Shown piece by piece: positions 27,861-34,733 of a stretch of 64,000 nucleotides of DNA. The DNA is from CAKUFA01 sp963627465 (GTDB lineage: Bacteria > Bacillota > Clostridia > Christensenellales > Aristaeellaceae): contig CAVGBO010000045.1 of NCBI GenBank assembly GCA_963627465.1, positions 1 through 64,000 of the forward strand. Reading direction: 5' to 3'. Each line of letters starts with the position of its first letter. The first letter of the stretch is position 1. The position numbers and the translations under genes are program-made. The notes under the pieces are model-generated. The model saw only the letters and a list, made by a program, of their open reading frames with translations. It had not been told where the DNA came from and searched no databases.

Positions 27861-29036
27861 ATGTTGAAAGCAAGCTGTGAAAACGGGAAACTGACCGTTG
27901 CACTGGAAGGCCGTGTTGACTCCACCAATGCTCCGGCAATCGAGCAGGAAATTACGCAACGCTGCGCCGAGCATCCTCATGATGCCTTGACGCTGGATCT
28001 GGAGCAGCTGGCCTACATCTCCAGTGCAGGTCTGCGGGTAATCCTTCACCTGCGCAAGATGGAGCCCAAGCTCAGCTTGGTCAATGTCAGTCCCGAGGTT
28101 TACGAAATTCTGGACATGACAGGCTTTGCGGAAATGCTGCCCGTGCAGAAGGCCTATCGCCATTTGAGCGTGGAGGGCTGCGAGGTCATCGGTCAGGGAG
28201 CCAATGGCAAGGTGTACCGGCTGGATCGGGACACCATCATTAAGGTGTATTACAATCCGGACAGCTTGCCGGACATTCAGCGTGAGCGGGAGTTGGCACG
28301 GAAGGCTTTCGTGCTGGGGATTCCCACGGCCATCCCCTTCGATGTGGTGAAGGTGGGAGACAGCTACGGTTCCGTGTTTGAGCTGCTGAACGCCAAGACC
28401 TTTTCTCAGCTGATCAAGGAAAATCCCACTCAGATGGATATCTACGTGCAGATGTATGTGGATCTGCTGAAGCAGATTCACACCACCCACGTAAAGCCCG
28501 GCGAAATGCCCTGCATGAAAGATGTGGTAGTAGGCTGGGCGGACTTCCTGAAGGATTATCTTCCTAAGGAGCAGGCGGAGAAGCTGTGCGCCTTGGTGCA
28601 GGCCGTGCCGGAGCGGGATACCATGCTCCATGGGGATTATCACACCAACAACCTGATGATGCAGGGTGATGAGGTGCTGCTGATCGACATGGATACCCTG
28701 TGCGTGGGGCATCCTATCTTTGAGCTGGCCAGCATGTACCTGGGCTTTGTGGCCTTCGGCGAGGTAGATCCCGGCGTTACCATGAAGTTTATGGGACTGA
28801 ACCATGAAGTCACCATGGAGTTCTGGCGGAAGAGCCTGCGGCGCTATTTGCAGGATCGGGATGAAGCAGCCGTTCACGCCGTGGAGCAGAAAGCCATGCT
28901 CATCGGCTATGCCCGGCTGATGCGCCGCACCATCCGCCGCAACGGTCTGAACACCCCGGACGGGCAGGCGGTCATTGCCCTGTGCCGCAGCCGCATTGGG
29001 GAGCTTCTGCCCCAAATCGATACACTGGATTTCTGA
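27861..29036 (+). CDS. STAS domain fused to an APH-like (aminoglycoside phosphotransferase-fold) kinase
   Basis: A 391-residue fusion. Residues 1 to about 100 are an anti-sigma antagonist STAS domain with the same YISSAG phosphosite (about 52-57) as the stand-alone STAS protein. Residues about 108-391 are an APH/choline-kinase fold: a glycine loop EVIGQGANGKVYRL, lysine in TIIKVYY, catalytic loop HGDYHTNN (from residue 257) and metal aspartates in LIDMDTL (about 276). This suggests a small-molecule or protein kinase whose activity or partner is set by the phosphorylation state of its STAS domain. The acceptor substrate is unknown; antibiotic resistance is not implied. Confidence 0.85.
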   Translation: MLKASCENGKLTVALEGRVDSTNAPAIEQEITQRCAEHPHDALTLDLEQLAYISSAGLRVILHLRKMEPKLSLVNVSPEVYEILDMTGFAEMLPVQKAYRHLSVEGCEVIGQGANGKVYRLDRDTIIKVYYNPDSLPDIQRERELARKAFVLGIPTAIPFDVVKVGDSYGSVFELLNAKTFSQLIKENPTQMDIYVQMYVDLLKQIHTTHVKPGEMPCMKDVVVGWADFLKDYLPKEQAEKLCALVQAVPERDTMLHGDYHTNNLMMQGDEVLLIDMDTLCVGHPIFELASMYLGFVAFGEVDPGVTMKFMGLNHEVTMEFWRKSLRRYLQDRDEAAVHAVEQKAMLIGYARLMRRTIRRNGLNTPDGQAVIALCRSRIGELLPQIDTLDF

Positions 29037-29061
29037 ATCAAATCATGAATGGGGGAAACGC

Positions 29062-29718
29062 ATGAAGCGTCTCTTTGGCGGCCTGAAAATGTCCTGGCCT
29101 GCGGTGATCCTCTTTGCGATAGTGGTCGGCGTATACGCCGGCACCATGCTGCTGATTCCGGCAACGGCGAACACGTCCTTCCGGGATATTGGTATCCTGT
29201 ATGAGTGGTGGGTGGTGTTCGCCGTCATCATTGTGGTGAACTGCAAGCACAGCTGGGAAGCCGCGCTGAAGTGCTTCATCTTCTTCCTAATTAGTCAGCC
29301 GGTGATTTACGGGGTGGAGATTTGCTTTGGCAAAATGACCCTGAAAAACGCATGGCTCTATTATCAGCAATGGTGGCTGGCCATGACGCTCCTGACCCTG
29401 CCGGGAGGCTTTATTGCCTACTTCAGCAAGAAGCAGAATGTGCTGGGCAGCGTGATCCTGGCACTGGGCAATGCCCTTCAGCTGGTGCACGGCTGCTATT
29501 ATACGGTGCTCGCTGTCCTCAGCTTTCCCCATCATCTGCTGAGTGCCCTGTTCTGCTTTGCCTCTGTGGTGATCATGAGCTTTTCCGTGCAGCGGAAGAA
29601 GCGGTATCAGTGGCTGACCCTGATGCTTTCCCTGCTTTTCACAGCGGCGGTTATGGTGCTGATGAAAGCTACCAATCGGTACATTTACACAGACGGACAA
29701 GGCTTTTTCTTCCCGTAA
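29062..29718 (+). CDS. Multi-pass membrane protein of unknown function
   Basis: A 218-residue protein with about six hydrophobic segments, beginning after GGGGG at 29051-29055. It opens with MKRLFGGLKMSWPAVILFAI and ends RYIYTDGQGFFFP. I recognise no family motif. It follows the STAS-kinase gene by 25 bases and is the last gene of the regulatory operon, so it may be a sensor, target or transport partner of the switch. The last codons overlap the left arm of a perfect 13-bp inverted repeat (29703-29715 with 29746-29758). Confidence 0.7.
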   Translation: MKRLFGGLKMSWPAVILFAIVVGVYAGTMLLIPATANTSFRDIGILYEWWVVFAVIIVVNCKHSWEAALKCFIFFLISQPVIYGVEICFGKMTLKNAWLYYQQWWLAMTLLTLPGGFIAYFSKKQNVLGSVILALGNALQLVHGCYYTVLAVLSFPHHLLSALFCFASVVIMSFSVQRKKRYQWLTLMLSLLFTAAVMVLMKATNRYIYTDGQGFFFP

Positions 29719-29758
29719 AAAAATCTCAAAAATTTTTTTCTCATGCGGGAAGAAAAAG
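29703..29758. repeat. 13-bp perfect inverted repeat at the end of the regulatory operon
   Basis: CTTTTTCTTCCCG (29703-29715) and CGGGAAGAAAAAG (29746-29758) are exact complements around a 30-base AT-rich loop, which itself has A-run/T-run pairing (AAAAAAAT...ATTTTTTT). It may be an unusual terminator overlapping the stop codon. Confidence 0.55.
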
Positions 29759-29764
29759 GGAGGG

Positions 29765-29879
29765 CTCCTTCGTTAAATAGGTGCCCGGACAATGAAGCCG
29801 GGAAACAAACCCCAGTAACCCGGAGGACGGCAGGAAGACGCCACTCCGTGATTACTGAAAAACCCACTTATTGAAGGAG
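29765..29879 (+). ncRNA. Structured 5' leader RNA (riboswitch-like), sequesters the ribosome site
   Basis: CTCCTTC (29765-29771) pairs with GAAGGAG (29873-29879), and after a GTTA bulge AATAGGTG (29776-29783) pairs with CACTTATT (29865-29872), a 15-pair closing helix. Inside are a CCCGG/CCGGG hairpin (29784-29788 with 29798-29802) and a long nested stem: CAGTAA/TTACTG (29813-29818 with 29852-29857), CGGAG/CTCCG (29821-29825 with 29844-29848) and GGC/GCC. The closing helix contains the Shine-Dalgarno GAAGGAG of the next gene. The shape is that of a translational riboswitch or protein-binding leader. I could not match it to a family from memory. Confidence 0.65.
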
Positions 29880-29888
29880 GAATACCCC

Positions 29889-30428
29889 ATGAAAAAGTTC
29901 CTGTCACTGATGGTTGCACTGCTGGTTCTGGCTACCGTTCCTGCCTTTGCAGATACCATCGAAAACAATGATGGCACCGTGACCCTGACCACCGACAATG
30001 GTGTGTCCCTGACCTACACCAAGGACGAGTTCGAAGTTACCGTGGATGAAAACGGCGACGTGGCCGGCAGCTACACCGGCGAGTCTCCTGAACCCATCCA
30101 CTTCACCGTTGCTACCATGAAGGACACCGATGCAGAAGCCTACATCAACGAGCAGGCTGCTGCCCACAGTGCCGAAGTGGAAAAGATCGCTGCCTTTGAC
30201 GAAGAAGCCGAATGGTTCTCTTTCAGCTATGAAGAGGCAGCTGCTGACGGCAACACCAACACCGTAACGGTTTATGCCCGCAACTGCGAAGGCGGCTGCT
30301 ATGTGGTGACGGCTTATTCTTACTTCACCGCTGACGCTGCCGATGCAGAAACCACCGACGACGGCGATGCAATCGACGGCTCCGTGGAGCTGACCATGAT
30401 CCTGGACAGCATGAGCTTCGCAAAGTAA
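29889..30428 (+). CDS. Small secreted protein of unknown function
   Basis: A 179-residue protein with a signal peptide (KKFLSLMVALLVLATVPAFA-DT) and a mature part rich in Asp, Glu, Ala and Thr. It has a two-part layout: a beta-rich start (GTVTLTTDNGVSLTYTKDEF) and a region with two cysteines (NCEGGCYVV) ending VELTMILDSMSFAK. I recognise no enzyme motif. The notable point is its leader RNA, whose closing helix covers the ribosome site GAAGGAG nine bases before this ATG. It may bind a ligand outside the cell, but nothing in the sequence proves that. Confidence 0.75.
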   Translation: MKKFLSLMVALLVLATVPAFADTIENNDGTVTLTTDNGVSLTYTKDEFEVTVDENGDVAGSYTGESPEPIHFTVATMKDTDAEAYINEQAAAHSAEVEKIAAFDEEAEWFSFSYEEAAADGNTNTVTVYARNCEGGCYVVTAYSYFTADAADAETTDDGDAIDGSVELTMILDSMSFAK

Positions 30429-30443
30429 TCTCATAAAATATTG

Positions 30444-30489
30444 GGCCGGCATCAGGTATACTTCCTGCGTACCTGATGCCGGCCTTTCT
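30444..30489 (+). terminator. Strong terminator after the secreted protein
   Basis: GGCCGGCATCAGGTA (30444-30458) is perfectly complementary to TACCTGATGCCGGCC (30469-30483), a 15-pair stem followed by TTTCTTT. Confidence 0.92.
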
Positions 30490-30500
30490 TTATGCAATGC

Positions 30501-30529
30501 TTGCTTTTACCATGCCTGCATGCTATCAT
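30501..30529 (+). promoter_or_regulatory. Promoter of the second secreted hydrolase
   Basis: TTGCTT (30501-30506), a 17-base spacer and TATCAT (30524-30529), 40 bases before the start codon. Confidence 0.65.
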
Positions 30530-30569
30530 ACAGGCACAGAAGGGATTCCTTCGGGAGGGAGATCATTCG

Positions 30570-31460
30570 ATGAAAAAGATCGTTGCCCTGCTTATGGCGG
30601 GGTTGATGCTTGCCGGGCTTACGCCATGCCTGGCGGAAGAAAATCAAGCGGAGGATGCAAGCACCATGGTGAAGACGGTATCAACGAGCGACGTGACCAT
30701 GGACTATGTAGTGTTCGGCAGCGGAGAAAAGACCTTCGTGATTCTTCCCGGCCTGTCCATTCACAGCGTTATGGGGTCGGCAGAGGCCATTGCCGCCGCC
30801 TATCAGTCCTTTGCGGAGGAATACACGGTGTACGTTTTTGACCGGGCAAAGGATTTGAAGGAAGGATATACTGTCCGGGACATGGCGGAGGACACGGCCA
30901 AAGCCATGGAAGCCCTGCACATCGAAGGCGCAGACGTTTTCGGCGCATCCCAAGGGGGCATGATGGCGCAGTATCTGGCCATTGATCACCCGGCCTTGGT
31001 GCACAAGCTGATCCTTGGCTCTACCTTGTCGAAGCCTAACGACACCTTTCTGAATGTGGTTGACACATGGATCAGCCTTGCGGAAGCACGGGATGAAGAT
31101 GGGCTGCTGGCAAGCTTTGCGGATCAGATCTATGGCAAGGCAACCTTGGAGGCTTATCGGGATTACCTGATTACATCCAATCGTGGGATTACGGTGGAAG
31201 AATATCAGCGGTTCATCATTCTGGCCACTGCCTGCAAAACCTTCGACTGCTACGATGCCCTGTCATCCATTCAGTGCCCGGTGCTGGTGCTGGGTTCGGA
31301 AGGGGATCAGGTGGTGACGGCGGAAGGCTCTCGGGAAATCGCTGAAAAACTGAACTGCACCCTGTACCTGTACGATGCCCAGTATGGTCACGGGGTGTAC
31401 GATGAAGCGCCGGATTATAAGCAGCGGTGTCTGGACTTCCTGCAAAGCGGCGAACAATAA
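30570..31460 (+). CDS. Secreted alpha/beta hydrolase
   Basis: A 296-residue exported hydrolase with a signal peptide (KKIVALLMAGLMLAGLTPCLA-EE). It follows the classic alpha/beta hydrolase order: ILPGLSIHSV for the oxyanion loop, the nucleophile elbow VFGASQGGMMAQYLA, an aspartate in VLGSEGDQVVTAEG and a histidine in QYGHGVYDEAP. The HG of the usual oxyanion motif is replaced by PG. Substrate unknown; an ester or lactone is likely. The start after GGGAGGGAG is preferred over the long upstream frame, which runs through the promoter. It stands alone between a promoter and a terminator shared with the convergent kinase operon. Confidence 0.8.
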   Translation: MKKIVALLMAGLMLAGLTPCLAEENQAEDASTMVKTVSTSDVTMDYVVFGSGEKTFVILPGLSIHSVMGSAEAIAAAYQSFAEEYTVYVFDRAKDLKEGYTVRDMAEDTAKAMEALHIEGADVFGASQGGMMAQYLAIDHPALVHKLILGSTLSKPNDTFLNVVDTWISLAEARDEDGLLASFADQIYGKATLEAYRDYLITSNRGITVEEYQRFIILATACKTFDCYDALSSIQCPVLVLGSEGDQVVTAEGSREIAEKLNCTLYLYDAQYGHGVYDEAPDYKQRCLDFLQSGEQ

Positions 31461-31461
31461 G

Positions 31462-31495
31462 AAAAGGGGTGCTGTGAATTTCACAGCACCCTTTT
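31462..31495. terminator. Bidirectional terminator
   Basis: AAAAGGGGTGCTGTGA pairs with TCACAGCACCCTTTT with a four-base loop. It serves the hydrolase gene on the plus strand and the kinase-led end of the glycoside operon on the minus strand. Confidence 0.9.
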
Positions 31496-32950
31496 CACTG
31501 CATCCAGCCAGCCTTGGTACAGGGTATCCCGTTCCTGCTGCTCCATTTGTGGACAGAAGGTCTTGTAAACAGTCTTGCTGAAAATGTCCTCATCATACAG
31601 TCCAATGCTGAGCCCGGCAGCATAGGCTGCGCCGATGGCACTCAGCTCTTCCGCCTGGGGCACACGGAGCACGGCGTTGGTAATGTCGCTTTGGAACTGC
31701 ATTAGCCAACTGTTGCGGGTAGGCCCGCCGTCTACACGCAGCTCCACATCAGGCAGGGAGGCAGCCTGCTGCATCAGCTTCACCACATCCGTGATTTGAT
31801 AGGCAATGGCGCTTAATCCAGCCTTGACAATCTCCTTCTGCCCGGTGGTGCGGCGCATGCCGACAATGGCTGCTTCCGCATTGGCCTGCCAGTAGGGCGC
31901 GCCTAAGCCGGAAAAGGCAGGAACGATATAGGCATGATCCGCCGGATCAGCTTCTCGTGCCATTTGCTCGCTTTCCCCGGCACTGTGCAGCAGATGCATG
32001 TCGTCCTTCAGCCAAGTGATGACCGCACCGGTGTAGTTGATGTTGCCTTCCAGCACGTACTGCACCTTGCCGTTCGTTTTCCATGCCAGGGAGGTCACAA
32101 TGCCTTGGTCGGAGAAAATAGGGGATTCCCCGATGTTCATCATAATGGAGGAGCCGGTGCCGTAGGTGGCCTTCATCATGCCGGGCTTGCGGCAGCCCTG
32201 ACCGAATAGAGCACCGTGGCTGTCGCCCATCACCCCGTGAATGGGGACTTTCTTCGGCAGCACGCCCTCGAAGTCCGTTTCACCGAAGAAGCCGTCCGAA
32301 TCCGTAACATCTCCCAGGCAGCCCATGGGAATGCCGAAGATGCAGCACAGCTCCTCATCCCATTGCAGGGTGGAGATGTTGAATAGCTGGGTTCGGGAGG
32401 CATTGGAATAATCCGTGCGGAACGCTTGCCCATGGGTCAGCCGGTGCACCAGATAGCTGTCCATGGTGCCCACGCAAATCTCGCCCTTCAGGGCACGCTC
32501 ACGTACCCCGGGCACGTTTTCCATGATCCAGCTCAGCTTGGCAGCGGAAAAATAGGGAGACAGGCGCAAACCTGTTTTTTTGCGGACGGTTTCCGCCAGC
32601 CCTTGGCCTTCGATGCGATCGCAGATAGCCTTTCCACGGGCACACTGCCACACAATGGCGTTGTACACTGGGGCAAGGGTTGCTCGATCCCACGCCATGG
32701 CGGTTTCCCGCTGGTTGCTGATGCCCACGGCAGCAATCTCTTGACCGCTGACGCCGCTTTGCGTTATGAGGGCTTGCACCAGATCAATCAGGTTGCGGTA
32801 GATTTCCTCCGGGTCATGCTCCACCCAGCCGTTTTCATCGATGATTTGCCGATGGGGGTGATCCAGCCGCAGCAGGATCTTCCCCCCTTCGTCAAACAGC
32901 ATGACTTTCGTGCCCTGGGTGCTTTGGTCAATGCCAATGATGTAGGGCAT
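31481..32950 (-). CDS. FGGY-family carbohydrate kinase
   Basis: A 489-residue kinase with IIGIDQSTQGTKVMLFDEGG at the N-terminus, ISNQRETAMAWDR, YGTGSSIMMNIG in the second domain, FSGLGAPYWQ and RVDGGPTRNSWLMQFQ. Its wording is nearer glycerol kinase than xylulokinase, but family specificity is hard to read. It is the last gene of the LacI-led operon, five bases after the transketolase C-half, so its natural substrate is probably the ketose made by the isomerase (for example a pentulose or D-apulose). The ATG at 32950 lies eight bases after AAGGGG; a GTG at 32959 overlaps the preceding stop. Confidence 0.85.
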   Translation of the reverse strand: MPYIIGIDQSTQGTKVMLFDEGGKILLRLDHPHRQIIDENGWVEHDPEEIYRNLIDLVQALITQSGVSGQEIAAVGISNQRETAMAWDRATLAPVYNAIVWQCARGKAICDRIEGQGLAETVRKKTGLRLSPYFSAAKLSWIMENVPGVRERALKGEICVGTMDSYLVHRLTHGQAFRTDYSNASRTQLFNISTLQWDEELCCIFGIPMGCLGDVTDSDGFFGETDFEGVLPKKVPIHGVMGDSHGALFGQGCRKPGMMKATYGTGSSIMMNIGESPIFSDQGIVTSLAWKTNGKVQYVLEGNINYTGAVITWLKDDMHLLHSAGESEQMAREADPADHAYIVPAFSGLGAPYWQANAEAAIVGMRRTTGQKEIVKAGLSAIAYQITDVVKLMQQAASLPDVELRVDGGPTRNSWLMQFQSDITNAVLRVPQAEELSAIGAAYAAGLSIGLYDEDIFSKTVYKTFCPQMEQQERDTLYQGWLDAVKRVL

Positions 32951-32955
32951 GATGC

Positions 32956-33903
32956 TCACCCCTTCCCGTGCAGTGTTTCCTGAACCGTCTTCACAATGCC
33001 TTCCGCATTCAGGCCATAGTAGTCAAACACTTCCTGGGACGTGCCGGTGATCACGGGAGCGTCCGGCAGGGAAAGCTCCTTCACATAGGTGGGGCAGGCT
33101 TCGCTGACCACCTGTGCCACCATGGCACCCAGACCGCCGTAGGGAGCATGCTCCTCCACGGTTACAACCAGCTTGGCTCCACGGGCGGCACGGATGACCG
33201 CCTCCCGGTCAAGGGGCTTGACACAGTACATATCCAGCACCGTGCAGGAAACGCCTTGAGCGGAGAGCATTTCCCCGGTCAGCTTGGCAGGGCGCACCAT
33301 TTCACCGCAGGCGATGAGCACCACATCCGTATTTTCGCCCCCCTGCAGCACGGTGGCTTTGTTCATTGCAAAGGGAACGTGATCTTCTTCATAAATATCT
33401 TCCACGGGATTCCGCCCCACGCGAATGTAGGCAGGCTGCTGATCCAGCAGCAGATGCTCAATCAGTTTCCGGGTCTGGTGACGGTCGCTGGGCAGATACA
33501 CACGCATGTTGGGCAGGGCGCTCATGGCGGCAATGTCCTGGGCGGAGTGGTGACTCATGCCCAGTGCGCCGTAACTGACGCCGCCGCTGATGCCAATCAG
33601 CTTCACATTGGTGTTGCTGTAGCAGACATCCACCTTGCACTGCTCGTAGCTCCGTGTGGTGAGGAAGCAGGCAGGAGAGGCAGCAAAGGGCTTCTTGCCG
33701 CACTTGGCCAGGCCGGCGCTGATGCTGACCAGATTCTGCTCCGCAATGCCGGTTTCTACAAACTGCTTGGGATACTGTTGGGCAAAGGGGGTCAGGGAGG
33801 CACTGCCACGGCTGTCCGAGCAAAGCACCACCAGGTTGGGATCTTCCGCAGCCTTCTCCATCAGCACTTCACAAATGGCCTGACGATTGGGAATCTTATT
33901 CAT
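32956..33903 (-). CDS. Transketolase, C-terminal subunit
   Basis: A 315-residue protein corresponding to the pyrimidine-binding and C-terminal domains of transketolase: VETGIAEQNLVSISAGLA (the catalytic glutamate region), GVSYGALGMSHHSAQDIA, and the C-terminal domain from about VVLIACGEMVRPAKLTGEML. In many Clostridia transketolase is split into two genes; this half overlaps the end of the N-half gene by eight bases. The complex moves two-carbon units between sugar phosphates using thiamine diphosphate. Its place beside a sugar isomerase and a FGGY kinase suggests it is dedicated to this pathway. Confidence 0.92.
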   Translation of the reverse strand: MNKIPNRQAICEVLMEKAAEDPNLVVLCSDSRGSASLTPFAQQYPKQFVETGIAEQNLVSISAGLAKCGKKPFAASPACFLTTRSYEQCKVDVCYSNTNVKLIGISGGVSYGALGMSHHSAQDIAAMSALPNMRVYLPSDRHQTRKLIEHLLLDQQPAYIRVGRNPVEDIYEEDHVPFAMNKATVLQGGENTDVVLIACGEMVRPAKLTGEMLSAQGVSCTVLDMYCVKPLDREAVIRAARGAKLVVTVEEHAPYGGLGAMVAQVVSEACPTYVKELSLPDAPVITGTSQEVFDYYGLNAEGIVKTVQETLHGKG

Positions 33904-34729
33904 GCAGTGCGGCCTCCTCTCGTGCCTTCAGATCCTGCATGATCTGGGCATACTCCTCTGCCGTAGGCACTTTGTGGTGCCAGTTGGCCTTGTTTTCCAT
34001 CACGGGGGAACCGCATCCCTTGGTGGTGTTGGCAATGATCACCGTAGGCTTTCCCTTGGTGGCCTTGGCCTCTTCAAAGGCACGGCGGAGGGAAGGAATA
34101 TCGTTGCCGGGCACGGAGATGGTATGCCAGCCAAAGCTTGCCCAGCGGGTGCACTGGTCATCCTGCTGCATCACGTCTTCCGTGCTGCCGGAGATTTGCA
34201 GCCGATTTCGATCCACCACGGCGCACAGGTTGTCCAGCTTGTAGTGACCGCCGGCCATAGCTCCTTCCCATACGGAGCCTTCCGCCAATTCCCCGTCTCC
34301 CATCACGGTGTAGACCCGGGTGGGACGGTCGTCCATCTTGGCGGCCAGTGCCATGCCAATGGATACCGGCAGACCATGCCCCAGGGAGCCGCTGTTCATC
34401 TCAATGCCCGGCAGCTTGTTGTTGGGGTGGCCGATAAACTTGGAGCCGAACTTGCTGAACTCCGCCAGCACCTGTTCATAGGGGAAGAAGCCCTTTTCTG
34501 CCAGCACGGCGTACAGGGCTTCCACGGAATGTCCCTTGCTGAGGACGAACAGATCCCGGTTAGGGTCATCCTGATTTTCCGGGGAGATATTCATCTGGTC
34601 AAAGTACAGGGTCACAAGAACGTCAATGACGCTCATGTCCCCGCCGATGTGTCCGCCTTTGCCGGCCATCACAATGTCCAGCACGTGCTGACGCAGGTGG
34701 TAGGACAGGGCGGTTAGATTCTGCTTCAT
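33896..34729 (-). CDS. Transketolase, N-terminal (thiamine diphosphate-binding) subunit
   Basis: A 277-residue protein with MAGKGGHIGGDMSVIDVLVTLYF at its N-terminus, DRDLFVLSKGHSVEALYAVLAEKG, NSGSLGHGLPVSIGMALAAK and the thiamine diphosphate motif GDGELAEGSVWEG...NLCAVVDRN. It forms the full enzyme with the C-half encoded next. The ATG at 34729 lies after GAGGTG within the end of the isomerase gene; the longer upstream frame is not needed. The pair is of the type reported both for general pentose metabolism and for apulose-4-phosphate cleavage. Confidence 0.92.
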   Translation of the reverse strand: MKQNLTALSYHLRQHVLDIVMAGKGGHIGGDMSVIDVLVTLYFDQMNISPENQDDPNRDLFVLSKGHSVEALYAVLAEKGFFPYEQVLAEFSKFGSKFIGHPNNKLPGIEMNSGSLGHGLPVSIGMALAAKMDDRPTRVYTVMGDGELAEGSVWEGAMAGGHYKLDNLCAVVDRNRLQISGSTEDVMQQDDQCTRWASFGWHTISVPGNDIPSLRRAFEEAKATKGKPTVIIANTTKGCGSPVMENKANWHHKVPTAEEYAQIMQDLKAREEAALHE

Positions 34730-34733
34730 GTGC

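Noticed and set aside
27861..29036. Calling the APH-fold protein an aminoglycoside resistance enzyme
   Set aside because: The fold is shared by many kinases, and the STAS fusion plus regulatory neighbours point elsewhere.
29765..29879. Resemblance of the leader RNA to an M-box (Mg2+) riboswitch
   Set aside because: Short phrases such as CTTCGTTA and GACGCC recall the M-box, but the order of helices and conserved bases does not fit, so no family name is given.
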